Origin: Datnioides undecimradiatus
Lineage: Eukaryota > Chordata > Actinopteri > Lobotiformes > Datnioididae
Direction of reading: 5' to 3'
Assembly: GCA_008933995.1 (NCBI GenBank)
Contig: WARS01000007.1
Span: 1,800,230 to 1,864,229 of the forward strand
DNA: 64,000 nucleotides
The position numbers and the translations under genes were made by a program. A model generated the notes under the pieces. It was not told the origin of the DNA. It was given only the letters and a program-made list of their open reading frames with translations, and did no database searches. Shown piece by piece: positions 50,258 to 63,480 of the stretch. The stretch's first letter is position 1. The number at the start of each line of letters is the position of its first letter.

Positions 50258-50364
50258 TTAGCTCATGTCATGCTCGTAGAAACGTAGCTTTTCAATGAAG
50301 TGACAGCGTCTGTACGAGTTTGACAGTGTCTTGAAGATCAGGTGGAGAGTTTGGTTGTCAACGA
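50258..50364 (-). other. Possible unassigned terminal exon
   Basis: On the minus strand, a T-rich tract (CACTTTTATTTGTATTTTAT) leads to TAG at 50365-50367, then a frame of 34 whole codons and TAA. It reads VDNQTLHLIFKTLSNSYRRC and then HFIEKLRFYEHDMS. About two thirds of third positions are G or C while second positions are mostly A or T, which is a coding-like pattern absent from the flanks. AATAAA signals follow at 50034-50043. I do not recognise the peptide, no upstream partner exon is visible, and it is not part of known TIKI proteins. It could be an alternative trabd2b end, the last exon of a nested gene, a gene fragment, or chance. Confidence 0.25.
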
Positions 50365-52554
50365 CTACATATTGTGGAATAAAATACAAATAAAAGTGCA
50401 TTGGTTTAAGGTTTGAGTCCGACGCCGTCCCCCTACAAAGCAGGGTCCTAATTTGCTCGGCTAAGAGCATTTTCAGTGAAACACAATTGCCGCCTGGTTC
50501 CAGGAAGTGTGACATTCCAACGCTTCACAGAAATTGTAAGAATATGGTCTGTATGGTTGGGTTTACATCCTGTAGCCCACATGTTGATTGGTTATAGCTC
50601 CTAAAACATTTGGTTAAGGTTAGGAGGAAAACAAAAAAAAAGAAGAACTACGGCTTTTGTTAAAAACTGAAAAAGGCCAGATATTGTGCTGCTGTGTTGT
50701 GCATACTTCCCTTAACCTTGGCCAAGTCCTTTAGGTTAATATAATATTACTATAACATCAATTAAAAAAAAAAAGGAAATATGTTGACCGCAAATGTTAT
50801 TCTGACACTTTTAATACAAATGTTTCCTTGTTGCACGGTTAAAAACTGTATTCTGGCTGCTTTTTATAAAACACATTTGCTATAGCTAAGTCGTTTTATA
50901 TGAATGTCATTCTTGGACATTATTCAAATCAGGCAGCTGCTCTCGATCTTCCCCTTTGAAGGCCAAACAGTTCCATATCCCACCATGCAAGTGATGACGT
51001 TTGTTTTGTCTGTTATAAATATCTTTCACTGCAGCGCCATCATTTCCCTGCCGCTCATTCGGACTATAATACAGCCTGCATGCTTCCATCCTTCCGAAAA
51101 CACATTTGTGTGTGCGTGTGGAACCTTTTTCTACACACCTGTACGCCGTCGGAGGAGAACGCCGGACGAGAAACGCGGCGGCACCCGTCCTTAAAAAGAC
51201 ATCCAGCCCCCACAATCAGCGGCTCAAATTAATAGAACATATGGTAAGCCTTAAATAGCGTTCCTTCTCCACACACATTAATATTTACATTACAACTTGT
51301 AACCGGGGCTCAAGCGGCAGCTCTCATAACATTACAGCATGCTGGATAAACAAACGCTACAGGCAGCACTGAGGCCATTCTGCCCCGTATAGGCCGCGCT
51401 AGCTGTTTATGTACACATGTTCCCTGCTAGTCAGCTGGACTCAGCAGCCCATAATCACTACAGCTAAGACCTGAATGAGGCCCTTTATTAAAGAAGACTA
51501 CAGTGAGGTGTCTGGTGTTTTCTTTAGTCTATAATGCGCAGTGTTTGTTACTTCCTGGAAGTAACTTTTATTGCAATATGACATAAAGCCACAGACATTT
51601 GGCCTGAATGAACCTTGCAACTGGCCAGCTTCTTTCAACTTTCTTTTCTTGTGTAGATATTTGACACAACAGTGGTTTCAGGGGAACATCAATCGTGCAA
51701 AAATTGCAGCTCTCAGACGGGGAGCTATTAAAAAGAGAGATTTAAGCTCCTCAAAACTATTGTCAGGAGTTAAATAATAGACTGAATTGCAGGACTTGAC
51801 GTTTCTAGGACATCGGAAGCACTAACCAGGCAAAGATTTTACTGGAAAAATCACTGCTTTGGCTTCCCGAGATGCTAACGGGCAAGTAAAACCTCAGCGT
51901 CTTCAACAGTCAAGGAGATGCAGCGGAGCCATCCATGAAAGTGACAGTCGAGTCAAAGACAAATAACAGGAAAATTATTGGTTATCCACTGGCATAAAGA
52001 TCACACAGTCGCCCTGGTGTTTTGCAAACAATGCCAGCTCTATATTAACTCACATATCAAGTGTCTGGAAACACGGGCTCTGCTTACATGGCACTTCTCC
52101 TTATCCCTGCTTAAATCTTACTGTTTTATGTCTTTGATGGACAGTCTGTTCCTCCCTGTATTAAATACAAAGCTCGTCTACCATCAGTCAAGTGCAATTT
52201 GTTTGAAAAGAACAGGACACTGTTGGCAGCCACCTCAAGCACAGAGACAAATACGATTAAGTACTGTCAAGCCTGTTGAGAATAATTACATGTGGTAGAA
52301 TCGAAATAGAGTCCGTTACGGTCTTTTCTTCGTCATTCTCGAATCATTTGCGGTAAAATAAAACAAAAATTCCAAAGCATTCAGCCCAACGTACTGATTT
52401 TTTGCACATTTTATAACTTGTATTTCAGTATTTTTTGGAAAAGAAGGTGAAATGATGTTTTTCTTTGATAGAAACAAACAAGAATAGGAGTCTAAGTTAG
52501 CTATTAGCATATCTGTGCAACTGCATTTGTGCACAGCGGGCTTTGAGCCACACA

Positions 52555-53140
52555 CTAACACCTATGTGCTAACATAATCACAGTGACATTGCTAACATGC
52601 TGCTGCAGCAGATGAAACCCTTACCGTGTTCACCATCTTGGTTTAGTATGCTAGTATGCTAGCATGCTAACATTCACTGATTCCCACAGTAAAGTGGAGC
52701 TGAAGCTGGATGGTCCAAAACCAAAGACTTCAAAATCAACTTCAAATTCTGCCCTGATAATGGTGCTTGATGAAAATCACTGGAACATCATCTGGGGACC
52801 ATGAATATTTCACAAAATACATCCAGTAGATGCTAAGATGTTTCACTGGATATGTGAAGCTTGCTGTGGTGCTAGATGGCAGGTCAGGCTTTAGTCGCTT
52901 TAGTCAAAGGATTCAACTCTAGGAAGCATGTCTGTAGCAAATCCAGCTGCAACGCGCCCATTGTTGTTGGGAAAATGTTACTAAAACAGCACAAGGTCTC
53001 ATGGCAGAGTTAAGGGAAAAGGCCAGGGATCATCAAAGTGATTCATTCTCCTGGGATCATGAACAATAGCTGCAAAGTTTCATGGTCATCCATCAAGGAG
53101 TTGTTGAGATTTTTCAGTGTGGACCACCCGACCAACCATC
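52555..53140 (+). repeat. Fish interspersed repeat R2, second long copy
   Basis: From GTGCTAACATAATCACAGTG through CATCTTGGTTTAGTATGCTA, CTGATAATGGTGCTTGATGA, GGGGACCATGAATATTTCAC, GCCAGGGATCATCAAAGTGA and GGTCATCCATCAAGGAGTTG, the order follows the same fish family as 11130-11660. This copy keeps two successive units of the internal duplicated part (GATGGTGCTAGA-like, CATGAATGTC-like, TCCATCCAATAG-like). It is in the same orientation as the other copies and is noncoding. Confidence 0.8.
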
Positions 53141-55779
53141 ACCACCATCCCTGGAGTCTCATCTTTAGAGTGGCTGCAAATGACGGGAACTCGGCAGAGA
53201 CGCACTGAGCGTTTCATGTAAGGAGATCTTAACCACAATTCAATTACCGGACAGCAGCGGTTAATGTTGTTTTTTTAAAGTGAAACTTTCATAATTTATG
53301 TGCCACAGCCAACTTGTGCTGTTGAGACGAGCCTCTTAATGTTAATATAATATTCATCCTAGCAGGCACCGGGATTCTTTACCGCTGAATGGACCGTGGA
53401 AAAACGCTTTTTTTAAAAAAAAGGGCTGTTTTCGCCTGGAATCAATTTAGTATGATGTTACTTGCAGCTATATGTTGTCATTCCGATCCAAACTCCCTGC
53501 AGGATAAAACTACTCTTAATATAATAGCATAGGAGAGAAAGACAGTAGCCAAAACCGAGACACGTTTGGTTAAATGTGTCTGCATACAAGCCCACAAATT
53601 CAACTTGAGTCACAAGAGAAAAAAAGTCTTGTACTGCCATTGAGTCAAACCAGTCCAAAACCTATAACATATTACATTATAGCTCCAATCTGCTGCATCT
53701 CTCCCTCCTCTATACTCGCTCATAAAGTTAAATGGCACACTTTAAAAAACAAAACTACACATGATTTAGCCCACTTATATGTTGGGATATAAAAAAACAT
53801 AAAGTGGTCTTCCGTGGTTCTACGTCAAGGCTTAAGGGTGAAACCAGTGACTGAGCCAAACCAAACCTCCGCATGTTGTTTCAGTGCTTCTGCCGCTCAC
53901 TCATTAATGACCTACTGTATGGGCCTTGTGTCTGAAGATGATGTCATAATTTCCTGCAAAACTATGTCAGAGTTAATGAAAACAACAAATCTACATTCAC
54001 CCCAGAACCTGGTTGAAAAGCAAATACAGCACGTGCTACAGGAGCAGGATCCATCCTCTGGGCACCATGAGCAACCAGCTAACCAGCATTAAGATCCCAG
54101 AGCTAGTGCGTGCTGCTAAAGTGGCTGATAAGTCATCTTAACTCTTATGTAACCATTCTGCAGTCCAGGTTCATTTTGGCTGATTTCAGCTGTTTGTAAG
54201 TTCATTTTTGTCTTTGTCTGACTTGTCCCGAATGCACCGTATCCCTTTTTACAGCACAAACTCAGTTATATAACCATTCTGTCATTTGGACAATTCAAGA
54301 AAGTGTAAAGTTGCCAGGAAACCAAGAAAGAAAACAGAAAGATGCTTATATAATAACAGTATAAAAAGTGTATAACTATATAAAAACTGTGATAATCTCT
54401 CAATACATAATTATTAACAGGTAAATATTATTGTTTCAGGAGAGGTTAGAAAAAATAAATGGCAATTGATTTTATGCAGATTCATTTTGTCACTGAAAGT
54501 CTACATCGGCCTCTAAATCACAGAAAATATTATAAAATTAGTGTTTTTAATATGTTTTTTTTAGGTTTTATGGTTTGCAGACAGAAATGACCCACTGACA
54601 GAAAGCCCACTGTTAGTCCTTTTAACTGGTTTCAAATAAAACATGCTCAGTGTATTCCGTTCCTGAGGGGGAGATCATATTTTTGTGCATTTTATTCATT
54701 TAGTTTCCACTGACCTCTGGCTTTACTTAAGATATTGGGAGTCTTCTTGATGCTATGTTTGGGGAATTGTGATTGTCCTCTGTCCTCGAGGCCATAAGGT
54801 GTTAAAGTCACCGTTTTAGCTATCAGCGCCTCGTGAAGTGGTTCGATATTCTGGACGGCACATCCTAAGAATCGGACAAATTCTCCATTCAGATCCCTGC
54901 AGGATATGGTTTTGAACGTGAGATAGCGGTGACGTGAGAAAGCCGTGATAAAAGACAGCTGTGATATGGCTCTGTGAATTTCAAAAGACACAAATACACC
55001 TCCGTTCCATGAAATAAGCCTTTCTTAAGTCGGGCCAAAGAATGCTAACATCCCAACCACCAGCAAAACATTTCTCTTTCTATTTCCCTCAGCCGCAGTG
55101 AGACGAAGAGTTCAGAAACGGGCTGAATTCACCAGGTCACTCCCTTATCGTCAAATTGATACCGATCACTATTCCACAGACAGACGCAGGCTGTTGAAGC
55201 GGATGGGGATGCGAAAGCGGATGCGAAAAAAACAAGAGACGGGACGCAGACGCCGACAAAAAACAAGACAATTCAAGACAGACAGGAGCAGAGACGAGGG
55301 GGCAGAGCGAGCGCTGATGTCAATAGCCGAATTTAACGTGGAAAGAAAAACAGGAGTAGAGACAAAGGGAAAAGGCAAGCAAAACAACACAGGAATGTTA
55401 AGTCGTCAGATTCCAGACTGTGATAGCTGAGGATAAGAGCATCCTGTAAGGCCTTCGGTTTAGGACAAAAACACTGCTCTCCCGACATTATGTCGACTGC
55501 GACTTGACATGGTGCCCGTGTAAAGTCTGCCGTACAAAACAGGAGGTGGTATCTCAGCTTGGCGTGCAGGTTCTCCAACCGTTTTCACTCTAGATTCCCT
55601 TTATCCAGAAGCTAAACCAGGAAAGTCGGCTGTAGAAAATGCAAATCTCCAAGCAAGGTGTGATCTCTGAAGATATGTCAGAAACCTTTAAACATACAGT
55701 AGTTCCTTCTGTAGCAGAGTCGTGGGTTTTCTTCCACATATGAGGACAACCTGTCGTTTATCCAAGCTTTGTAATTCAT

Positions 55780-55799
55780 TGTCTCACCAGCGACACCAT
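55780..55799 (+). repeat. 20-bp exact direct repeat, copy 1
   Basis: TGTCTCACCAGCGACACCAT occurs here and at 58711-58730. The word GGGCTTG follows both copies, directly in copy 2 and after about 13 bp in copy 1. Confidence 0.85.
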
Positions 55800-56399
55800 C
55801 TAAAGGTTCCTCGGGCTTGTGTCGCTGCCTCAGACGAGCGTCTGAGACTCACCATCTGTTAAAAAGCATTAAAGTGAAATGCGTTATGGACTGTGTTTGT
55901 GGGAACATGCCAGCGATGATGGGAGAGGTGGTTTGTTTAGCTTACAGAGAAAGCCTGATGAGTAAAATTGCATGTAAAATGCATAATGTTTTGCAGCTTT
56001 ACGTTCACTTGCGAGACTTAAAAAGATGGATCATCAAACATGGCCACATTTTAATTGCTTAGTCTTGCTCTGGGCCCTTTCTTTAATATGAGTTATGTTT
56101 TGCCGTGTTTATCATTAGAGGGGGGAAAAAATGGCTAAATTGTCTGCACGGGTTTTCTCGAGATCGTGCTGAGCGACTTCAGCTTTGAATTTATGCTGCG
56201 AATAAATGAGAAACAGAGCACATAAGAGGCCTGTGGTGTGAGGTTGTTTTTTAAATAAACCCTCACTCAAACTTTGTGGTGGCACACAGCACTTTGGAGC
56301 CGTGTTAGGGATTACATCTGTCAGGCTGCAATAGTCTCTACACTCCCTCTCAGGGCAGTCCTCACTTCTGCCCTCTCTGCCAAGAAACGATGGCGCGGG

Positions 56400-56434
<35 letters not shown>
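56400..56434. repeat. (AC)n microsatellite
   Basis: Seventeen uninterrupted AC units. Confidence 0.97.
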
Positions 56435-56435
<1 letters not shown>

Positions 56436-57091
56436 AGCTCTTTCACTCCTGGTCGTATGAAAGACTGATCAAAGTTAGAAAATTCTGTAAAAGTGAGCAG
56501 TTTTGACAAAGTAAACCGGTGCACTGCCAGCTCGGAATGTCCCTGCCACTCGCTTTACTTGGAAATACAGAGAATATTCTTACTGTAAAAGCAGTTTAGA
56601 AGTAGTGCTGGGTGGGGTGGGGGGGGGACACCTGCCCATCTGACCTCAGGTTGGCTAAAAAAACGTTTTTCATATTGACCATAAAAGAGCCATATAAAAG
56701 CATCATATTGTTTGCTTTAGAAGACTTAATTTGCATTTGCATAATTTGCATATTACACTCTGAAATGTAGTACGAAGGTAATATGACATCGTATTGAAAG
56801 CGTCACTTCTTAAAAGTGCAATCGTTTTTCAACTGTTGGAACTGAACAGGTGCAACGTTGTGGAGAACAGGAACCATTGTGAGACTCTAAGGTCTCAGAC
56901 TGAGTCCTCTCTGATGCGCTTCTCCTGTGGAATCACAAGCGCTGGCTGGAAAGCAATCAGTTCTGGCTCCCACTGTATTCAGGCTATTGGTCCTGCAGTA
57001 TCGTACCATTGTTATTATCTTTTCTCTTAAGGTTTTAGTGTGTATTTCAGTCTTTTACAGCTATGTGACCATTAAACACAGTAATTCTGTC

Positions 57092-57367
57092 TAAACATTC
57101 TCAACCTGCGGGTCAGCATCCCCCAAGGCATGGCCACAGCATAGGATAACAGAAAAACACTTGTCTGCGGCGTAAAAATTAGGATTTTTTTTGGGGTCTT
57201 TTTCCAGTTCTTGGCAGTTTGCTTGTGAATTACTGGATAAATTTAAATCTTTAGGCCCAAATAAAACAATCTGAGTCTTGCACTGTAATGCAATCTGCGA
57301 TAAGGGGCTGAAAGTAGACCGTGGTTTGTTTGAAGGGGTCACAAGCCAAAAAGGTCGGAAACCCCTG
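57092..57367 (-). mobile_element. Decayed hAT-like non-autonomous element
   Basis: On the minus strand it opens CAGGGGTTTCCGACCTTTTT then GGCTTGTGACCCC, and the other end reads TTCTCAACCTGCGGGTCAGC then ATCCCCC on the plus strand. Both match the ends of abundant fish hAT miniature elements (CAGGGGTTCCCAACC and CAGTGGTTCTCAACCTG). The flanking 8-mers (ATTCTGTC and TGATTTAC) do not match, so the target duplication has decayed or the edges are a few bases off. The interior is AT-rich and noncoding. Confidence 0.6.
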
Positions 57368-58710
57368 TGATTTACCAAGCTTATTGAATGATGAATCGTT
57401 GGTTCTACAGGACTGGATTGGCAGCAGCAGAGCCGTTAATTCAAACTGCTCGAAAGTCAGATTCTTTCAAAGTAAACTGAAGAAGGAAATTGAGCTTGGT
57501 TTCTACCAAACAGCACAGAAAGCCGTGTTATACTTTAGATCAGTTGCAGACTGTCGTGCAGCGGAGATCTGATCACAATCATTCCGCTCATTCAACCAGC
57601 AGGACTTCTGAAGCTAGAACAGTGTTTCTTTTCGAGGTGTTTTTTTTTTTTTTCCCCCTCTGCAAACGTGCGCTTTCGGTCGCCCCAACCTGCCAAAATG
57701 TATTCGTGCAGTTTGCATACTGCGGCCTCGAGACTGCTTCCTCTGAAAACACGCTTAGCCCTGCCAGCCTCGCATCCTGCTGCGAGTCTCGGCTCAGCCT
57801 TTCAACTGCCTCGGTCCTGAAAAAAAACAAAACAAAAAAAAAAGGATACGGAGGGGAGTCGGATGCCCTCTCACTTCTTTAAAAAGCATTCCACTTTGCA
57901 GTGTTTCTCAGATGGGTTCTCACAGAGCTTCCATCAAAAACATGTGGCTTCGAGTGCAATTTTGTGCCTATTTAGTTTGAGTAATCTGCAGGAGATCTTG
58001 TAGATGTCAAATGAGGCCTGCGTATCATCAGTGATTTAGGTCTAGGTTATAACTAACCCACAGGACAGATGCCTGTAAATTCACACAGGCTCTGTTTTTG
58101 GCTGTCTTATCTCTCCCTATGTCACTGCCAAAGGCTTTGTTTTTCCACCCTCCTTGTTATATGGTAAAACAATGTCTGATTATGTCAATTACCAAACATC
58201 TGTTAATCTTCTGTCAATCAATGTACCGTTTTCCCCTCTATCCCTCAACTAGTTAACCGACGCCTGTTGCGGATAAAACTGTGGCCTTCGCTCTCCTGAA
58301 AGGTCTCCGTCCTCCCTGCAAAGGCTTCAGCGTCACCGCGAAACGTGGCCAACTTTTACATCTGCACCTACTAAAGCATCTGAAACAGCCTCAACAAAAA
58401 CAGAAAACCGTGTTTTTATGATAACAATCTCCCTCATTTGCCCCAGACCTTCGGTGACGTAAAACAGAAGTTACAAACCCTACTGCAGTCGTTTCAACAT
58501 GAGGCAATTAAAACCGGGCCTGTTTGTCTTTGGTGAAGAGGATGATTCTGTTATTGCTGCATCAGGGGTAAGAGCGTTCCACAGAGCTTTCTGTTCTGTT
58601 GTTATTTGCTTAATAACTTTTAGCATTTGGAACTGATGAAACACACCAAAAACACAGCGTGAAAGCAAGGCTGGGACGTGAGGTGCATCCACTACCTAAA
58701 GATGTCACCA

Positions 58711-58730
58711 TGTCTCACCAGCGACACCAT
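58711..58730 (+). repeat. 20-bp exact direct repeat, copy 2
   Basis: This is identical to 55780-55799 and about 2.9 kb from it. Confidence 0.85.
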
Positions 58731-61700
58731 GGGCTTGATACTCCTACTCGCTCCTGTCGCTTCCCTAGAAGTCCCGTTGTGCGGTCTTGTAAAGCACCGT
58801 CCGTGATTTGCTCTGAAAGTCCTCTAAACCTGCTCTACTGTGTCAAAGCCACAGACTTTTGAATCTAATTTCACTTTGGAGAACAAGAAGAAGTCGCTGT
58901 CGCCAAATCCAGCGAGCATGGCTGACGGGGAATGACGATTGTGTTCGAGCAGCTTTTTTCGTTGTGCGCTGTGCCGGCACTGTGCAAGGACGATGAACCA
59001 AACCTCCATCCCTCACACGCCTCAGAGCAGCCCAGCATAAGTATGAAGCCTAAGTTTAACCTGATCTCTGCTCATGTTTGAGATCCATAGAGACAATACC
59101 TAAATGTGCATTGCATACTCACAACTGCAAGTGGTCACATAACGGCATGCAACTCCATTGTCGCTGCTAATGCTAACAGCCAAAGTTCTGCAGAAAATGC
59201 TGAACTCTGCACATTTGATTTTCTTCTTTCCTACAGGAAGTCTTACTTTCAAAAATACCCATATCTGTGCAGTCGTAGACCCCTTAATCCTAAATCTTTA
59301 GAAATTGTTCTTGAACTGGAACTCTCACAAAGATGCCAAATGTAGGGATTGTATATATAAATATCATAGCGGAGCTTAATTTGAGTCTAAAAACCGGGGC
59401 TCTGTGGTGTCCCAGAATCCTGCAGTCCGGTTACTTACACAGCATGTGTGACGATGTACATACGCCGTCCACAGCCAACAACACAGGCTCATTCATACGG
59501 CGAACTAGAAAACTCCCCGCTGCAGCCAGACAAAAAAGGATTCAATAAGTCCACCGTTTGCTCGGGGTGGGTTGGAAGCCACAAATCACACAAGTCATGT
59601 TTTCCTCTGTCTCTTCATATCTTCATCCCCTCTGGGCAGCGCGTTGCTCTCCTTTATGTTTTAGCCCCAAAATGAAAAGGGACAGCTCCTTCATAACAAT
59701 TCCAACTCAGAATCATCAATAGATACGCCGCTGCTCACTGGCTACACATATAATTTTCCTTTCCCTTTCATATTGGAGTGAGGTATTTCTGGTCCAAATG
59801 AAAGTTTGGCCCCTGGGCAGGCATGTAAAGAGCCCATTCCAGGTGCATAAGGAAATACTGCTGGGTTTGAATGGGGTCAGGGGTGAGGAGTTCAACTCTT
59901 TCAATAAATCACAACAAGCTGTTGTGACAGGCGTTCACTGCTATGACTGGGAAAGAAGTGTGGGCTGGATGAAATATGTCTTTCAAGTACTGAGACTGAG
60001 GCCTTTGACCCAATGGGTGCAACAAAATGTATATGTTTAGCCGCTTTTCACTCAGCAGCCTAACAGCCAGTTAGTTACTGAGAGGGGCTGACAGTTTTAT
60101 CCTCCCATTTAAGAAGAGACAGAGATGTACCAGACGATACGCTGCAGACCCTCCTGACATGTTAACATCCCCGCCGGTTTAATGTTTTTCCATGTTTATC
60201 GGGGTGGTATTTAGGGTTGTAAATATGTAGGTTAACGATACGCTTTAAGAGGAGGCACCAAACTGGATAGAGCGGTGACAGGTGATCAGTAAGTCACTGT
60301 GTCACAGCCAATAAAAGAGAGCAGCAGCTACATATAGGCCTATTTACATCAAAATTAGCGAATATATGCAGGTTTTATATGGTGGGTCCGGGACCAATGT
60401 CCACGCTGTAACAGGGGGTTGCACTGGAAACCACCACCTGGTACTAATGGATGTAGTTTTAAGGAGACTAAGCAAGACGGCAACACAGGTAAATCATCTG
60501 GGAGATATATCTAAATTGAATATCAAGATAATGATGAAAATGTATATATTAATATACCAAATGATGTGTCAGATCAGAGTAAATCAGTAACAGCTGGTCT
60601 CATTTTCAATACAACGACCTACTTTGAAGTGTTAGATAGTAGATCGTGTGTTCGATTTGCCCAAAGAGACCAATTAAAGCTAAGATAGATATTAAGATAG
60701 AGTTAAGGTTTTCATGATATGACGTCGTGCTCCTGATACAACTCATGGTCTGCCTTTAATCAGCAACAGCCGTTCAATAGATTATTCCCCTCTATATAAC
60801 ATTTTCTGTGAGGGGTTGGAGTCCGCGACCCTCCTCGCTGGATTCAAGTGACCTCCGCGTGCACAGGGGATTCCTAGAAAACGATGCGTGCACGTAATCC
60901 AGCGTGACTGCTGTAATTTTATCTCACTGATATCACTTTCTCTCTCCTGCAGCCGTATCAAGTTAGGTCCCCGTCTAATGCAAACCAAACATTCTCTACT
61001 ACTGCTAGCTCACATTCGAAGCCGGTGAATCGGGGGACTTTTATTGAGAAGCAGTCACGGGAATCTTTGTGTATTGGAGTTTGTTTTCATACATTTGATC
61101 TGTTATTGGTTTGTTTGGCTGCGCTGTAAATCAGCGAATCTAGGATTTGTAGTAACGGAATGAACGCGCTGCAAACACCAGCAACCACAAGTGTCATCAA
61201 ATCAACCAGGTGGGAAAAACAGAATTACAACATCCAAATGGTTAGAAAAACCCACACGAGTATTTATGGTTTCGCCTTATTGGCAGGACGACATTAAAAA
61301 ATGATGCAGTCAGGAAAAGATTATGGTCGTGGTTTAGAAAGCAAACAAACGCGTCAACTGATAAAACACAGGATGTAAACGGTGGTCATCCGTGTCGGCC
61401 AAGTCCATCCATCCCAGCCTCCTCCCTGCCTAAGACTTTACAGTGCCACAGCGACGCGTCCTGCATCCATTTTCCTTCTCTATTCCATTAAAATATCCTA
61501 CAAGACGTAACTTCTAAACTGAAAACCATAAAAAAAAAGAAAGCTGCAGCATAAAGGTGTCATTCAAACTTAAATCCGGGACTTAATCCAGGTTTGGCAG
61601 ACGTTTCGCTTCTGCCTGCCCGCCCGCTTCCCTACCAAGTGTGTGGTAGGTCTGGTCTGGATTTTAATGGTGCTGTATGACATGTGTGTACTTATGTCAG

Positions 61701-63239
61701 CGACTGCCCCAAACAGTTGTAAACTGGCTGTTTATGGGGGTGAGGTGCTGTGAAAAAGCACCGCGTTTTGGACTTTTCACGCCATCTGGGGGAAAAAAAA
61801 AAGAGTGGAGGGTGGGCAGCCAGGGTGCCGATGTAGCGCTCAGTGTGAAAACACACTCCGCGGGCTTGGATGGGTATGTGTGAGGTTTGGCCTGGGGGCT
61901 TATAACAGAATTTCAATAGGAACGTCCAATCAATCAGCTTTAAGTCAGGGTGTAAAATATTATGCACACACGGGCAATTAAAGCAGCATTTACGTACATC
62001 ATCTGAACTCTCTGAAGACTGTTTGCTAAATAAGGTTAAAATGGTCCTATTCCACACTGTCTGACAGTGTTTTGTACATTCTGCAGCCGTGTATTCCAGC
62101 TCTGTATTGAAGCTTTTACCCTGAGATAAATACGCCATGTTTTTATGAACGCTCCATTCAAACTGACGGGGATATTCCAGATGTCTCGTGCATCCTTTGG
62201 ACAGGGTTTACGACACTCTGGTCTTCCATATCTGGTATTTTCATAAACTGTAGGATCTCCAGTAGATGTCAAAATAAAGTTCTGTGGGTTTGAACAAAGT
62301 CTAGCAGCACAGCGTGCGTCTGTAATGATGGTATAGAGAATTTCGTAATAACTACCTTAAAACTGATCAGTTCTGCAGCTGCTTTGCCATGGTTACTAAT
62401 AAAATGTTATTTACTGTATTTTCATTTTATTATTTATTTGACTGTTCTATTGTATCTGAGGCGGCGCAGCATCCACATATAGCGCCATGAGGCTCAAAGC
62501 ATTTTTATTCCTGGCATGAGTTACCATGAATGCACCATGAGTTCAAACACGCTGTTTTAGCCTCTTTGTTTGGTTTCTAGTCCCGTCTGTATATTCATAT
62601 TTGCAGATATCATACAGGATCATATATCAAAATTGACTCTGCAACAGAAAGCACTGTAAAACGCACCACCTTTACCAATCATTACGTCATATTCAACATT
62701 TACTATTAATACTATATAATTACGATAAATGTGGCTCTGTCAGCACGCGCTGGGGCTGGACTCACTAAGTGCAGTGTATTAAGTGACTATTTCCCTGCTC
62801 CAGTACGGAGAGCTGCCCACATACTGACAAGTCAAGGTGCTCCGTGTGAGTTATGAGTTCATGTCAACCTCTGTCATGAGCCGCAGCTCACGGGCCAAGC
62901 CATCCATTTATTAAAGTCTACCCACCGCACTAAACAGCTCACTAACCGAGGGGTATTCACTTTAGCGTGGCCATACCAACCTAAATAGCAAAAGATCCAA
63001 AGGCAAACCTTAATTGTCTGTGAAAAGAGTCAAACATTTCAAAGTACAGTAACCGTTAGAGCCTGTCAACCACACTGGCAATTACACCGCCGCAAATATT
63101 TAAATTTGTGGTTTGGGAGCGGAGTTTGAGGGGAATCATGATGCGCTAAGCAGCTCGGGGCTGAGACCGAAACATGGACGCATTCGAGTTCGGCCTGGAA
63201 AAAAAAAAAAGAAAGAAAAAAAGACAAGAATTAGTACGA

Positions 63240-63480
63240 GCCGGCAAAAATGGAGCCCTCAGCCTTCAGCGATATGTAAACACATCATTTTATTAAAGTC
63301 AAGGGTGCCAGAGTATGGCAGAGATTATAAAAGGAGCACGGGTTCAGATTGTATACATGGATTGGGTTACTGTACCTATGGAGCGGAGCAATAACCGCTT
63401 CCATATGGCTGTCTGGACATATGGCGCTTTTTCAACATCATCATTTACGCTGAGTGATGGCCGTGGTATTTCAGACAAAC
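63240..63480. promoter_or_regulatory. Candidate conserved noncoding element with FOX motif
   Basis: Mixed-composition sequence without simple repeats holds TGTAAACA at 63275-63282, TTTATTAAAG nearby and two CATATGG words near 63402-63424. The frames present have no recognised domain. Regulatory function is a guess from composition and motifs. Confidence 0.22.

Noticed and set aside
55333-55578. Minus-strand frame starting MENLHAKLRYHL, recalling the TIKI GENLQDVLP region
   Set aside because: Only three residues agree, the conserved LDLTDPYTIS and RLKRHL blocks are absent, and no splice borders fit.
62985-63010. Minus-strand word encoding F-A-F-G, like the TIKI FFAFGAGH region expected in the missing upstream exon
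   Set aside because: The bases around it do not give the expected upstream residues, no donor follows, and the frame soon stops.
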